Positions 26,748-37,300 of a stretch of DNA of 64,000 nucleotides are shown here, piece after piece. The position numbers and the translations under genes are program-made. The DNA comes from JAXLWB01 sp046328715. Its GTDB lineage: Bacteria > Chloroflexota > Anaerolineae > Caldilineales > Caldilineaceae. Where the stretch lies: NCBI GenBank assembly GCA_046328715.1, contig JAXLWB010000033.1, positions 46,332 to 110,331 on the forward strand, given 5' to 3'. Each line of letters starts with the position of its first letter. Within the stretch, counting starts at the first letter, position 1. The notes beneath the pieces are model-generated. The model searched no databases. It saw only the letters and a list, made by a program, of their open reading frames with translations, and was not told where the DNA came from.

Positions 26748-28034
26748 CTATCGCTTATCGATAGACACGTAGGGTCGCTCATCTGCGCCGAGGTAGATTT
26801 GACGTGGGCGGGCGATCCGTTGCTCCTTGTCGTTGACCAACTCTGCCCATTGGGCCAGCCAGCCGGGTGCCCGACCGAGCGTAAAGAGCACAGTGAACAT
26901 ATCGGGTGGGAAGCCCATTGCTTTGTAGATAATGCCGCTGTAAAAATCAACATTGGGATAGAGTTTGCGCTTGACGAAGTATTCGTCGCTCAGGGCAATC
27001 TCTTCCAACTTGAGCGCGATGTCGATCAACGGGCTGCTGCCTGTGACGCTGAAGACATCGTAGGCGATCTTCTTGATGATCTTGGCGCGCGGGTCATAAT
27101 TTTTGTAGACACGATGGCCAAAGCCCATCAGGCGGAATTCACCCTTCTTCACTCGGTCCACATAGTCGGGTACCTTCTTTACATCGCCAATCAGGGCCAA
27201 CTGCTCCAGCACGGCTTCGTTGGCACCGCCGTGGCGTGGTCCAAACAGAGCAGCAGTTGCTCCAGCCATCGCACTGTAGGGATCGGAGCCTGCCGAGCCG
27301 ATACTGCGCATGACGGAGGTGGACGCATTCTGCTCGTGGTCGGCATGCAAGATAAAGAGCACGTCGAGCGCCTTGGACAGAATGGGATTGACCTCATAGT
27401 GATGTTGACCCATGTAATCGAGCATGTAGAGGAAATTGCTCGTGTAGTTCAGGTCGCTATTAGGATAATTGATCGGGCGTCCAATACGATGGCGGTAGGC
27501 AATAGCAGCAGTGGTTGGCAATTTTCCCAACAGGCGCAGAATCTGCTTGTAGCGTACATCAGCATTGCCAATCTCACGTGCATCCTTGTGCAAGGTGGAC
27601 ATGAAGGCCAGCGCACTGATCATCATCCCCATGGGATGGGCGTCGTAGCGGAAGGAGCGCATCACCTCAACCACGTTTTCGTGTACATAGGTGTGGTGAT
27701 TGACCTTATGCACCCACTCTGTCAATTGTTGTGCGGTGGGAAGCTCGCCAAAAATGAGCAGGTAGGCGACTTCGAGAAAACTGCTCTGTTCGGCCAATTG
27801 TTCAATGGGGTAGCCTCGATAGCGCAAAATGCCTTTGTCGCCGTCAATGTACGTGATGGTGCTTTTGCAGGATGCGGTGTTTTCGTAGCCCGGGTCGTAG
27901 GTCATCATGCCGAAATCGTCTTCGTTCACTTTGATTTGGCGCAATGCTACTGCGGGAATCGTATCATTCTCGATGGGTACCTCGTACGTTTTTCCGGTAC
28001 GATTATCAGTAATCGTTAATGAATTAGCAGTCAT
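26748..28034 (-). CDS. gltA: citrate synthase (GltA type)
   Basis: The 428-residue protein matches the hexameric-type citrate synthase. It contains YDPGYENTASCKSTITYIDG near 47-66, FILHADHEQNASTS (first catalytic His), FGPRHGGANEAV (second His), GFGHRVYKNYDPRA and the Asp in PNVDFYSGIIY. These form the oxaloacetate/acetyl-CoA site. It catalyses the entry reaction of the TCA cycle in the cytoplasm. A longer frame on the opposite strand (26,739-28,019) is only its shadow. AAGGACAAACCAA precedes the ATG. Confidence 0.97.
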   Translation of the reverse strand: MTANSLTITDNRTGKTYEVPIENDTIPAVALRQIKVNEDDFGMMTYDPGYENTASCKSTITYIDGDKGILRYRGYPIEQLAEQSSFLEVAYLLIFGELPTAQQLTEWVHKVNHHTYVHENVVEVMRSFRYDAHPMGMMISALAFMSTLHKDAREIGNADVRYKQILRLLGKLPTTAAIAYRHRIGRPINYPNSDLNYTSNFLYMLDYMGQHHYEVNPILSKALDVLFILHADHEQNASTSVMRSIGSAGSDPYSAMAGATAALFGPRHGGANEAVLEQLALIGDVKKVPDYVDRVKKGEFRLMGFGHRVYKNYDPRAKIIKKIAYDVFSVTGSSPLIDIALKLEEIALSDEYFVKRKLYPNVDFYSGIIYKAMGFPPDMFTVLFTLGRAPGWLAQWAELVNDKEQRIARPRQIYLGADERPYVSIDKR

Positions 28035-28116
28035 TTGGTTTGTCCTTCGTTTTAGGGAGAATAGTCAAAAAGAATCAGCTATGATTCTTGGAAATCACAA
28101 TTTGATCGGATTCAAT

Positions 28117-29082
28117 CTACTTTACTTCATTGGGAAGACTTTGTCCCCGCACGCCAGCAAGTAAATTGTCTGCTGCCATCTGTGCCATTTTGAGTCGAGT
28201 CGCAATTGTTGCACTGCCAATGTGTGGAAGAATCACACAATTGGGCAGGCTAAGCAGCGGATGATCTGTCGGAAGTGGTTCAGGCGTGGTGACATCCAAC
28301 CCAGCCCCGGCAATGATCCCATCCTTGAGCGCCCGATAAAGCGCCTCCTGGTCAACAACGCCGCCACGCGAAGTATTGACCAAAATTGCTGTCCGTTTCA
28401 TTTTGCTCAGGAACTCGGCATTGACCATCTTGGTTGTTTCGGGAGTGAGCGGCGTGTGCAACGAAACAAAATCACTTTCCGCTAGCAAGGTATCCAGCGA
28501 TACATACTGAGCATGAATCGGATCGGCGTTGCTGGGGATAGGGACTGCATCGTTATAGAGCAAGCGACAATTGAATCCACTCAACAAATGACCGAGTGTC
28601 GCTCCAATCCGTCCCATGCCTATGATCCCAACCGTGCTTCCGCCAAGATCGCGTCCAGTCATCCATTCTGGCTGCCACGGCCCCCAACTACCATCTTTCA
28701 CTGCCGTGATCGCCTCAGAGATTCTTCGCGCAGTCACGAGAAGGAGCGTTATCGCAGTCTCGGCGGTGGTTTCGGTAAGCACGCCTGGCGTGTTGCCTGC
28801 CTTTACACCACGCGCTTTGCACGCTTGAAGATCGATATGGTCGTAGCCCACAGAGAGCGTACTGACTACTTTCAACTGAGGCCCTGCTGCGTCCAATAGT
28901 TCGTTATTGATCTTATCATGGAGGAGGCAGAGAATCCCATCCACCCCCTTCGCCCACTCTAACAATGTGTGGCGCGGCATCTGTGGGCTGTCTGTCCAAT
29001 AGCGCAGTTCCACCTGATCCTTGACCTGTTCAATTACCGATTGTGGAATCTTAGCGGTAATCAAAACAAGTGGCAATGACAT
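28117..29082 (-). CDS. D-isomer-specific 2-hydroxyacid dehydrogenase, glyoxylate/hydroxypyruvate reductase-like
   Basis: This 321-residue protein has the NAD(P) motif STVGIIGMGRIGATLGHLL. The catalytic Arg lies in VNTSRGGVVDQEAL, the Glu in VTTPEPLPTDHPL and the His in ILPHIGSAT. An N-terminal stretch (LKVVSTLSVGYDHIDL) matches glyoxylate reductase (GRHPR/GyaR) closely. It reduces glyoxylate or hydroxypyruvate. The ATG at 29,082 has AAGGA at good spacing, while the TTG at 29,088 does not. It follows hflX by 24 nt on the same strand. Confidence 0.92.
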   Translation of the reverse strand: MSLPLVLITAKIPQSVIEQVKDQVELRYWTDSPQMPRHTLLEWAKGVDGILCLLHDKINNELLDAAGPQLKVVSTLSVGYDHIDLQACKARGVKAGNTPGVLTETTAETAITLLLVTARRISEAITAVKDGSWGPWQPEWMTGRDLGGSTVGIIGMGRIGATLGHLLSGFNCRLLYNDAVPIPSNADPIHAQYVSLDTLLAESDFVSLHTPLTPETTKMVNAEFLSKMKRTAILVNTSRGGVVDQEALYRALKDGIIAGAGLDVTTPEPLPTDHPLLSLPNCVILPHIGSATIATRLKMAQMAADNLLAGVRGQSLPNEVK

Positions 29083-29106
29083 GTACAATCCTTTCTTGCT
29101 TGTCCA

Positions 29107-30414
29107 TTAGGATTTTCGATATTCGATGTATCTTCCTGCCAAGATATATGGAATTCGTCCAACGATGTGTGTTCCGTGTTCGCCGTGTTCTTCTTGATCG
29201 ATAAAGCCGTGTTCATGCATCAGCGCAACCAATTCACCATGCCTGTAGGGAATCACGACATCGATCGGTGCCATACGCATGCGAATCACTTCATCAATTT
29301 TGTCTGCCAACTCTTGGAGTCCGGCGCCGGTGAGTGCACTGATCGCTACGGCATGAGGATATTCGACCAAAGCAGCCTGGAGTCGTTCGCTTTGCTCCGG
29401 GTCGTCAAGTGTGATTCTGTCGACCTTGTTGAGCGCAGTAATCACGGTTTTGCTGCCAGCGCCGAGCTCTTCTAGCACCTCCTCAACAGCGGCTACCTGC
29501 TCATCCATGTTGGGATGGGAGAGATCAACTACGTGGAGCAAAATATCAGCCTCCGTGACCTCTTCTAGCGTGGCACGAAAGGCTGCTACCAACTGCGTGG
29601 GTAGCTTCTGGATAAAACCGACTGTATCGGTAAAGAGTACGGCCTGTTTGCTGGGCAATAACATACGGCGCGTGGTGGGGTCCAGTGTCGCAAAGAGGCG
29701 ATCCATTGCCAGGACATCGGACTTGGCGATCGCATTGAGCAGGGTGCTTTTGCCAGCATTCGTGTAGCCAACAAGAGCTACGACCGGCGTTGCCGTTTGT
29801 TTGCGCTGCTCACGATGCATGCGTCGCTGTTTTTGAATTTCGTCCAGTTGGCGCTTGAGAAAGGCAATGCGTCGATCAATCTCACGGCGGTCCACTTCAA
29901 GCTGTGTTTCGCCAGGACCACGCACGCCGACGCCACCACTAGCCCCTCCAGCGCGACCACCAGCCTGGCGCGCCAAGTGGGTCCATGCCCGAGTTAGACG
30001 TGGAAGCCGGTACTCATACTGGGCCAACTCAACTTGCACAGCACCTTCGCGTGTTCGTGCATGGCGGGCAAAGATGTCGAGGATCAGGGCAGTGCGATCT
30101 ATGACTTTGACGTTTTCTCCCAGCACTTCTTCGATCTCGCGCTGTTGGCGTGGCGAGAGTTCATCATCAAATATCACCACATCTGCCGCAGAGGAAATGA
30201 CTAAGTCACTCAGTTCTTGGACTTTGCCCGTTCCAATTAAGGTGGCGGGTTGAGGAGTTTCTAGCTTTTGTGTGAGACGCCCAATCGATTTCAACCCAGC
30301 AGTCTGGGAAAGTAGCTCTAACTCGTTGAGTGAATCGTCTAGTGCCAGGAGTCCGGGGTGGCTTGAAATTTCAACGCCTACTAGAATTGCCTTTTCTGTT
30401 GGGGATGCAGTCAT
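29107..30414 (-). CDS. hflX: GTPase HflX
   Basis: The 435-residue protein has the HflX N-terminal domain (LELLSQTAGLKSIGRL, ATLIGTGKVQEL, VVIFDDELSPRQQRE) and the Gly-rich linker GGRAGGASGGVGVRGPGETQ. The G domain carries GYTNAGKSTLL (G1), FTDTVGFIQKLP (G3), NKVD (G4) and SALTG (G5). HflX binds the 50S subunit and rescues stalled ribosomes after stress. The open frame continues upstream of the ATG without another obvious start. Confidence 0.96.
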   Translation of the reverse strand: MTASPTEKAILVGVEISSHPGLLALDDSLNELELLSQTAGLKSIGRLTQKLETPQPATLIGTGKVQELSDLVISSAADVVIFDDELSPRQQREIEEVLGENVKVIDRTALILDIFARHARTREGAVQVELAQYEYRLPRLTRAWTHLARQAGGRAGGASGGVGVRGPGETQLEVDRREIDRRIAFLKRQLDEIQKQRRMHREQRKQTATPVVALVGYTNAGKSTLLNAIAKSDVLAMDRLFATLDPTTRRMLLPSKQAVLFTDTVGFIQKLPTQLVAAFRATLEEVTEADILLHVVDLSHPNMDEQVAAVEEVLEELGAGSKTVITALNKVDRITLDDPEQSERLQAALVEYPHAVAISALTGAGLQELADKIDEVIRMRMAPIDVVIPYRHGELVALMHEHGFIDQEEHGEHGTHIVGRIPYILAGRYIEYRKS

Positions 30415-30905
30415 GACGAGCCCATTCTCGTCCCGGATGACTGTACGTCGATTGCGTTCTTCACCGGCGGCAAGGCTGTCGCTTTGGACAGTGGATTGAA
30501 AGGATGTTGGTTTCGTAATCTAGCTCCTAAAAACTTTGTCTATCTGAGTAGGTCCCATTCTACCTCAGTTTCGTTCAAAGTATAACATGAAAGTTGTAAA
30601 AATCTACAGGAGATTTGGGTGGAAGTAACACTCAATAGAATGTGCAAAATTAGTGGATTTTCGATCAACTAGAGAGGCGTGTATACTGTGGCTACCGTTT
30701 TTGTGCACAAAATGAGGTCTTTGTCAGGTGAAGCAAGCCAATTCTCATTCACTTTACCCATTCCCCACAAACCAGGAAATGATTGTATATGCGATACTAA
30801 ATCGGGAGTGAGTCGGGATTTATATCTTTGTAGATACGCACTCGCCTGATTGAGGGCAGTCAGTGAGGTTGGCAATTTTCTGATAAAGCCGTTGAGGGAA
30901 AAACT
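30415..30905. other. intergenic region between divergent hflX and rnc
   Basis: These 490 bases lie between divergent genes. An AT-rich patch with TATACT on the minus strand near 30,585 could be the hflX promoter. A 68-codon minus-strand frame (30,669-30,875) has no family features and no clear ribosome site. No other gene is seen. Confidence 0.35.
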
Positions 30906-31667
30906 ATGATCGAGGAATTTGAAAAGGCAAATGGGCTCATATTTAAAAATAAAACACTACTGCGCCAAGCATTTACCCATCGCAGCTATGTCAATGAAAA
31001 GGCTGAAAGTGGTGAATTGCTCGCCGATAACGAGCGCCTGGAATTCTTAGGAGATACGGTTCTCCAGTTTATTGTGAGTGATTTACTGTACCGCCGATTT
31101 CCTGATTTCCAGGAAGGCAAATTAACTCATATTCGCACGACCCTTGTAAGGAAAGAAACGCTAGCGAAGTTTGCCCGAGAACTGGCACTGGGCAACTACC
31201 TGTTGCTTGGCATCGGTGAAGAGGAAAGTGGCGGGCGCGAGCGCGTTCCCACACTCTGTGCCACCTACGAGGCATTAATTGGCGCAATCTATACGGATAC
31301 GAACGATCTGGAAAGTGTACGTAACTTTATCCTGCCCCGTGTTGAGGATGAACTGGCCAAGACCCAGGGTGCCACCAAGGATGCAAAAAGCCGCTTTCAA
31401 GAGTGGGGTCAGGATGCCTTTGGTTTTACTCCACGCTATCGACCAGTGGCGGCAATCGGCCCTGATCACAACAAGACCTTTGTTATGCGCGTGGATGTCA
31501 ATGGTCAACCCCAAGGTGTTGGCAAAGGCAAAAGCAAAGGCGAGGCAACGCAGGCGGCCGCTGCTATGGCACTCTATCGGAATGGACAGCCAGCACCTGA
31601 GTATATGCAGGATGAGGCGCTAGAACGGGAATATGGATTTGCTCCAATTTCTGTAGCGGTTGATTGA
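30906..31667 (+). CDS. rnc: ribonuclease III
   Basis: This 253-residue protein has the RNase III signature NERLEFLGDTVL at residues about 43-54 (Thr replaces the usual Ala), the second acidic site in YEALIGAIYTD, and LLLGIGEEESGG. A double-stranded RNA-binding domain from about 165 has KSRFQEWGQ and KSKGEATQAAAAMAL. It cleaves double-stranded RNA in rRNA processing and RNA turnover. The C-terminus is about 25 residues longer than E. coli Rnc. GAGGG precedes the ATG. Confidence 0.96.
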   Translation: MIEEFEKANGLIFKNKTLLRQAFTHRSYVNEKAESGELLADNERLEFLGDTVLQFIVSDLLYRRFPDFQEGKLTHIRTTLVRKETLAKFARELALGNYLLLGIGEEESGGRERVPTLCATYEALIGAIYTDTNDLESVRNFILPRVEDELAKTQGATKDAKSRFQEWGQDAFGFTPRYRPVAAIGPDHNKTFVMRVDVNGQPQGVGKGKSKGEATQAAAAMALYRNGQPAPEYMQDEALEREYGFAPISVAVD

Positions 31668-31787
31668 GATTTGCATACATTGAAAAATTGTAATCCATCT
31701 GTATAGTTCTTAATTTTATATTTCGTTTAATCTATAGGTACTAAATAAAATTTGTGTTTTACACACAAGCTATTCGGAGATTAGCCT

Positions 31788-34322
31788 TTGCGAACTATTA
31801 TCGATCCTCGCGTAAATACTCCGTGGCGATGGGCACTTATTCTTGGTTTTTGTGCATTGTTGCTGCCACTAGCGCTCACTTCTGTCATAGTCGATCCTTC
31901 GACTGTGAGAGCGATCAATTCCATTACTATAATTACCTATTTAACCGTTACCCTTGCTTTATTTAGTTGGGCAGCACTGCGGACGACTAAATTTAGTGTC
32001 AGGTTAGGGCGTGCTTGGTGGCTATTTGTGGCGGCCATCCTATTCGCTCTCGTGTCCAAAGTTACACTGCTTACCGTTCCTGGGTCACCAACGCTGACTT
32101 CGGCTCCTGCATTAAGCATTGTTTCCTACCTTTTATTTTATTCCTGCTTTGGCCTGGGTGTCTACTTGATCCCACAGACCAAGCCGACGAAACTATTAGG
32201 CCTCCGCCAACTATTGGACTCCACCACGGTCTTTACGGGCAGTGCGCTGATTATTTGGAGCCTATGGATTGCTCCATTGCTTCAGAATAGAATTGTTAAC
32301 ACCCAAGCATTGTCGACCATATGTCTGCTTGCGATTTGTAATTTGACCTTGATTGCGTCTTGGGTAGATTTACTGTTTCATCCTCGATCGGAGCAGCCGC
32401 GCGAGCCATTGTGGCTGTTGGGCTTTGGCTGCCTACTCTTGATCTTTGTAAACTTTAGCGTCAACACGCAATTTCAACTCGAATATCTCGCCAATCAGAA
32501 CTTGCTGGATTATCTGTGGATGGTCGTGTGTGTTATCGGTGGATTGGTCGGTGTGCTGCAGGCCACCGCGGTCAAGGCTGAAGTGGAAGAGCCTGTCCAG
32601 CAGAAATGGGTTTCACGCTCATCGCTGTTTGTACGCACGGCGTTGCCTTCCATGCTTCTTCTCTTGACCTATACGTTTGTTGTGCTGTTGCATCGAGAAG
32701 ATTCCCATCGAGATTTCCTACCGCTGGCCTGGGGTGTTGGAATATTAATTGCGCTTGTCAGCCTGCGCCAGTTGTTGACTATCTTTGAAAATGTCGGTTT
32801 GTCAGAGGCTTTGCGCCTGGAATTGGGCAAACGGCAACAGGCACAAACTGTGCTTCAGCAGTCGAACGATATCCTCGAACAATGTGTTGCCGAACGAACG
32901 AAAGAGGTGAGTATTCTCAATGAGCAACTCTTTCAAAATGAACATCAACTCCGTTACGATGCCTTTCACGACAAGCTGACATCGCTGCCGAACCGTGCCT
33001 TTTTTGCCAGCTTTGTCCAATATGCGCTGCACGTTGCCGAAACCACCCCAAATTACCATTTTGCCGTGCTCTTTCTTGATTTTGACAGCTTTAAAGTGAT
33101 CAACGACAGCCTTGGACACTACCTGGGTGACAAATTGCTGGTTGCCCTGGCCCAGCGGCTCGTTCGCTGTGTTACCTCAAATGACTTGGTTGCCCGTCTT
33201 GGTGGCGACGAGTTTGTCGTCATGTTGACTGGCGATGTCGATATCCACACTGCACAGGCGATGGCTGACCAACTTCAGGCGCAGTTCCATTTACCCTTTG
33301 ATATTGATGGGCACAAGTTATTTACATCAGCCAGCATTGGGATTGTGATGGGTGATCTGAACTACACGTCAGCCGATGACATTTTGCGTGATGCAGATAT
33401 TGCCATGTACAAGGCCAAGGGGCAAGGTAAAGCCATCTCTGTCATCTTTGATGCTTCCATGCGTGAAAGTGCGATTGAGCGTTTGCGTTTGGAGACTGAA
33501 CTGCGCGATGCCATGTTGAGCAAGCAGCTTTACCTACACTTCCAGCCAATCTTTGATTTGGAAAGTCAGCAGGTCACTGGCTTTGAGGCGCTGGTCCGCT
33601 GGTTACATCCGAAGCGCGGCAACATTTCACCGTTGGAGTTCATCCCATTGGCAGAGGAAACGGGCTTGATTATCCCGATTGGGGAGTGGGTACTAGAAGA
33701 AGCGTGTGAACAGATGAGGAACTGGCAACTCATGTTCCCACAGGTGCAACCGCTAACCGTCAGTGTTAATATTTCGCCCTATCAATTCCGGCAGAGCAAC
33801 CTGGTCTCTGTAGTGGAAAGGACGTTGCGCAGGGTAGGGTTGTCACCGTCCTGTCTGAAACTGGAAATCACCGAAAGCGCCTTCATGCACGACACCAACA
33901 GCGCACTCACTTCCTTTGCTCGTCTCAAAGCGCTCGGTGTGCAGTTGCAACTTGATGACTTTGGCACTGGCTACTCTTCGCTCAGTTATCTTCATCGTAT
34001 GCCGATCTCAACTATCAAGATTGACCGTTCGTTTGTCAGTTGTATTGACCATGAGGGGCAAAATGTTGAGATTGCGCGTACCATCACAACACTGGCGCAT
34101 AACTTATCCATGAATGTGATTGCTGAAGGGGTGGAAACCGAGGCACAGATGGAGTATATTCGCGCTCTTGGCTGCGAGCAGATTCAAGGTTATCTGATCT
34201 CAAAGCCACTGGATAAGGGGGCGGCGGAGCGTTTTATCGTGCAGAATATGGCGGATAAGGGATATGTGTTGCCGCTTTGGAAGAGCCTGTTTGATCAAAC
34301 TACGGTCATGATCGCCGCCTAA
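31788..34322 (+). CDS. membrane-anchored GGDEF-EAL cyclic-di-GMP enzyme
   Basis: The 844-residue protein has eight to ten membrane helices in the first 340 residues and then a short coiled coil (AERTKEVSILNEQL). A GGDEF domain with an intact RLGGDEFVVML follows. The allosteric inhibition site is absent, since TSND replaces RxxD. The EAL domain keeps FEALVRWLHP, LKLEITESAFM, LDDFGTGYSSL, TIKIDRSFV and AEGVETEAQ, so phosphodiesterase activity is likely. Which activity dominates cannot be read from sequence. It may regulate polysaccharide production. The start is TTG at 31,788 after GGAG. Confidence 0.93.
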   Translation: MRTIIDPRVNTPWRWALILGFCALLLPLALTSVIVDPSTVRAINSITIITYLTVTLALFSWAALRTTKFSVRLGRAWWLFVAAILFALVSKVTLLTVPGSPTLTSAPALSIVSYLLFYSCFGLGVYLIPQTKPTKLLGLRQLLDSTTVFTGSALIIWSLWIAPLLQNRIVNTQALSTICLLAICNLTLIASWVDLLFHPRSEQPREPLWLLGFGCLLLIFVNFSVNTQFQLEYLANQNLLDYLWMVVCVIGGLVGVLQATAVKAEVEEPVQQKWVSRSSLFVRTALPSMLLLLTYTFVVLLHREDSHRDFLPLAWGVGILIALVSLRQLLTIFENVGLSEALRLELGKRQQAQTVLQQSNDILEQCVAERTKEVSILNEQLFQNEHQLRYDAFHDKLTSLPNRAFFASFVQYALHVAETTPNYHFAVLFLDFDSFKVINDSLGHYLGDKLLVALAQRLVRCVTSNDLVARLGGDEFVVMLTGDVDIHTAQAMADQLQAQFHLPFDIDGHKLFTSASIGIVMGDLNYTSADDILRDADIAMYKAKGQGKAISVIFDASMRESAIERLRLETELRDAMLSKQLYLHFQPIFDLESQQVTGFEALVRWLHPKRGNISPLEFIPLAEETGLIIPIGEWVLEEACEQMRNWQLMFPQVQPLTVSVNISPYQFRQSNLVSVVERTLRRVGLSPSCLKLEITESAFMHDTNSALTSFARLKALGVQLQLDDFGTGYSSLSYLHRMPISTIKIDRSFVSCIDHEGQNVEIARTITTLAHNLSMNVIAEGVETEAQMEYIRALGCEQIQGYLISKPLDKGAAERFIVQNMADKGYVLPLWKSLFDQTTVMIAA

Positions 34323-34326
34323 GAAA

Positions 34327-37300
34327 CTACATTTTCACCAATTCCTCGATTGCTTCAATTTGCCCCTTATCGACCTGTTCAGCGCCGTTGCCGTTGTGGT
34401 GGATAATTTTGTCGCCCTCTAGCTTCAGGCTGATCACGCGGCTGACGCCGTCGTTGCCCATGGTGACACCATAAATTGCGTTCGAACCTTCGAGCGTGCG
34501 GCGATTATGCGTCACCACAATAAACTGGGTCTGTTCACTTAGCTTGTCAATTGCATTGCGCAACCGGTCTACGTTGGCTTCGTCCAGTGCTGCGTCCACC
34601 TCGTCGAGCACACAGAATGGTGTCGGGCTGGCGTAGAGAATAGCAAAGATCAAGGCGCAAGCGGATAATGCCCGTTCGCCACCCGAGAGCAAGGCCAAGC
34701 TCTGTGGCCGTTTGCCAGGCGGGCGGGCGACAATTTCGACGCCACTGTTCATGATGTCATCCGGCACCGTCAGCTCAAGCTGAGCTGTGCCGCCGTTGAA
34801 GAGCATCTGGAAAAAGCGCACAAACTGCTTGGAGACGACTTCATAGGTCCGCTGCAACTCCACCTTCATCAGACCATCCAACTCGCTGATCACCTTGCGC
34901 ATGTCGCCGGCTGCTGCTTCCAAATCGGCAGACTGGCTGCGTAGAAATTCGTAGCGCTCGGCGGCCTCGGCATACTCTCGTGGCGCGTCGGGATTAACGT
35001 TGACCAGGCGTCCGAGTCGAATTCGGGTCTCCCGTACCTCGTTTTCCAGCGAGTCAGGGATGTTCTCTAAGACAGGCAATTGCTCAACAAAGGTGTCCCA
35101 CGGCAGCGGCGGCTGATAAGCCATGTCAGCACTTTCGGGCAGATTGACCAATCCCAAATCTTGTTCGATTTCGTTGCGCAATTGATAGATCATATCCTCG
35201 CCACGTTGCAAGTGAAGTTGCGCATTGTTGAGCGCATTTTCCTCTTTGCGCAGCACCTGTTGACAACTGCGCTCGGCATTCTCCTCGGCAGCTTGTTGCT
35301 GTTCCAGGCTAGATAATTGTTGCTCGCGCGGCTCGATCTGTTGGCGCAATGTTTCAATTTGGCGGCTTAGCTCATTCTCCTGCGCAGTCAACCCCTCAAT
35401 GCGCTGGCTCAACTCGCCGATTTCGCCCTGCAAGGTTGTCATATGGAATTGGCGTGCGATTAACTGGTCACCGACACTTTGCAGGTTGCGCTGCTGATTC
35501 TCATGCAGTGACTGTTGGCTGCGCAAATAGCCGAGCGCTTCGCCTGCGTTGGCGCGTGCGTCTGCTAGTTGGCGCAGCAGTTCGTCCAGCCCTGCTACCT
35601 CTGCTTCCGCCTGGGCTTGGCTCACCTGGGCTGCGGCTTGCTGGAGATTGTTTTGCAACTCCTGAAGTGATCGGGTCAGCTCCCCTTGGCGGTTCTCGTT
35701 GACCGACACCGACTGTTCCAGTTGCGATGCCCGCTCCTGTTCAAAACGCTGGGCCTGTAGCGCTCGATCCACCTGACGTCTGGCTTCCTCGACCTGTTGC
35801 CGCTGTCGCCGGTCTTGCAGCAGCAATTCGCCCAAGCGCTGCTGCAAACTGTCACTGGCAGTTTGGGTCGCTGCCAACTGACGATTGACCTCAGCACTGC
35901 GCGTCGATGCCTGTTGCAGTCGCTTGGTCGCCCCGTTGATCTGAATGGGCAATTCGCGCAATTCACGCTCGCGGGCGAAGACCGATTCATCGCGCCGTTC
36001 GCCTTCACTGCCACCGGTCACTGCACCGCCTGGACGGATAATTTCACCTTCGCTGGTGACCACAGTTGGACGCAAGCTGTCACGCCATTCATCTAGAACC
36101 CGACGGGCCGAAGGAAGATCCTTAGTAATCCAAACTCGGTTGAGCAATTGCTCCATGGCAGGCGCAACTGCTGCATCGTATTGCACAAGGTCGGCGGCGT
36201 TGCCGAGCACTCCCTCGCGTTTGGGTGCTTCCAGCTTGGAAGGCACGTGCAGGCGATCCAACGGCAAGAAGGTAGCGCGACCTCTTCCGGTGCGTTTCAG
36301 CATCTCAATCGCTTGCTGGGCGGCTTCCCAATGGGCTGTGACAACGTTTTGAAAAGCTCCGCCCAATGCCGTCTCAATCGCCTTATCAAGTCCAGTTGGA
36401 ACACGTAGCAGAGATGCCACCGTCCCCAAGATGCCAGCTTGCCCGGATTGTAGCACCGAACGTACGCCACTGGCATAGCCCGCGCCTTCATTCTGCAAGC
36501 GCTTGAGCAAGTCGTAGCGAGTTTGTAACCGATCTAGCTCACGATCCGCTTGTTGGCGTTGCTGTTCCGCTTCCTGCAACTGGCTGCGCAGCGACTTACT
36601 GTCGTTCTGAGATTTTTGCAACTCATCTTGCAACTGGGCTACTTGAGTCTCTCCCTGGTGCAACGCCGCTTCGGCGGCCTGTAGGATTGCCTGGGTTCTG
36701 GCTGCTTCTTCGGCGAGCTGTCCTAATTTTTGTTGCTGCCGTTGCAGATCGCCTTGGAGCAAATTACGTTGCTCGCCGAGTTGGTTGAGACGACTTTGCG
36801 TATCAGTCAGCCGTTGCTGGATCTCATTCTGTACACGGCGTGCGCTGTCAACTGCCAATTGCAGCTTCGCCCGCTCGCCCTGTTGCCGATCCAGCGAAAT
36901 TTGTAGTCGCTGTACGGCTTCGGTGCGTTCTTTGTGGAGTTGCTGCGCCTCGGCTAAGGACCCCTTGAGCTCTTCGAGGCGTGTCGAATAGGTCTCTTTT
37001 TGCAGTTGTAGCGGCGACAACTCCCGTTGCGTCTCTTCCAAACGGGTCTGCGTCTGTCGTAGACGCTCCTGTGCCACCGCCAACTCTCGTCCTGTCCCTT
37101 CTGCCTGACGATGGAGCGCGCTGCTCTGTCGATGCAAATCGCCAAGTTCGCTACGCAACAGGCTTTGCTGCAAGCGTAGCGCCTCAATACGTAGCCCGAT
37201 TTCACTCAGTGTTTGCTGACGGGTTGCGACCGCTTCTTTGAATTGACTCGTGTCGCTTTGGTTGAGCTTCATCTCCGCCACGGCGGTGTGCCAGCGGTAG

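Noticed and set aside
26739..28019. Long plus-strand open frame opposite citrate synthase
   Set aside because: The minus strand encodes a complete citrate synthase. The plus-strand translation shows no family features and follows from the codon bias of the real gene.
30669..30875. 68-codon minus-strand frame between hflX and rnc
   Set aside because: No conserved motif and no credible start region. Possible but unsupported.
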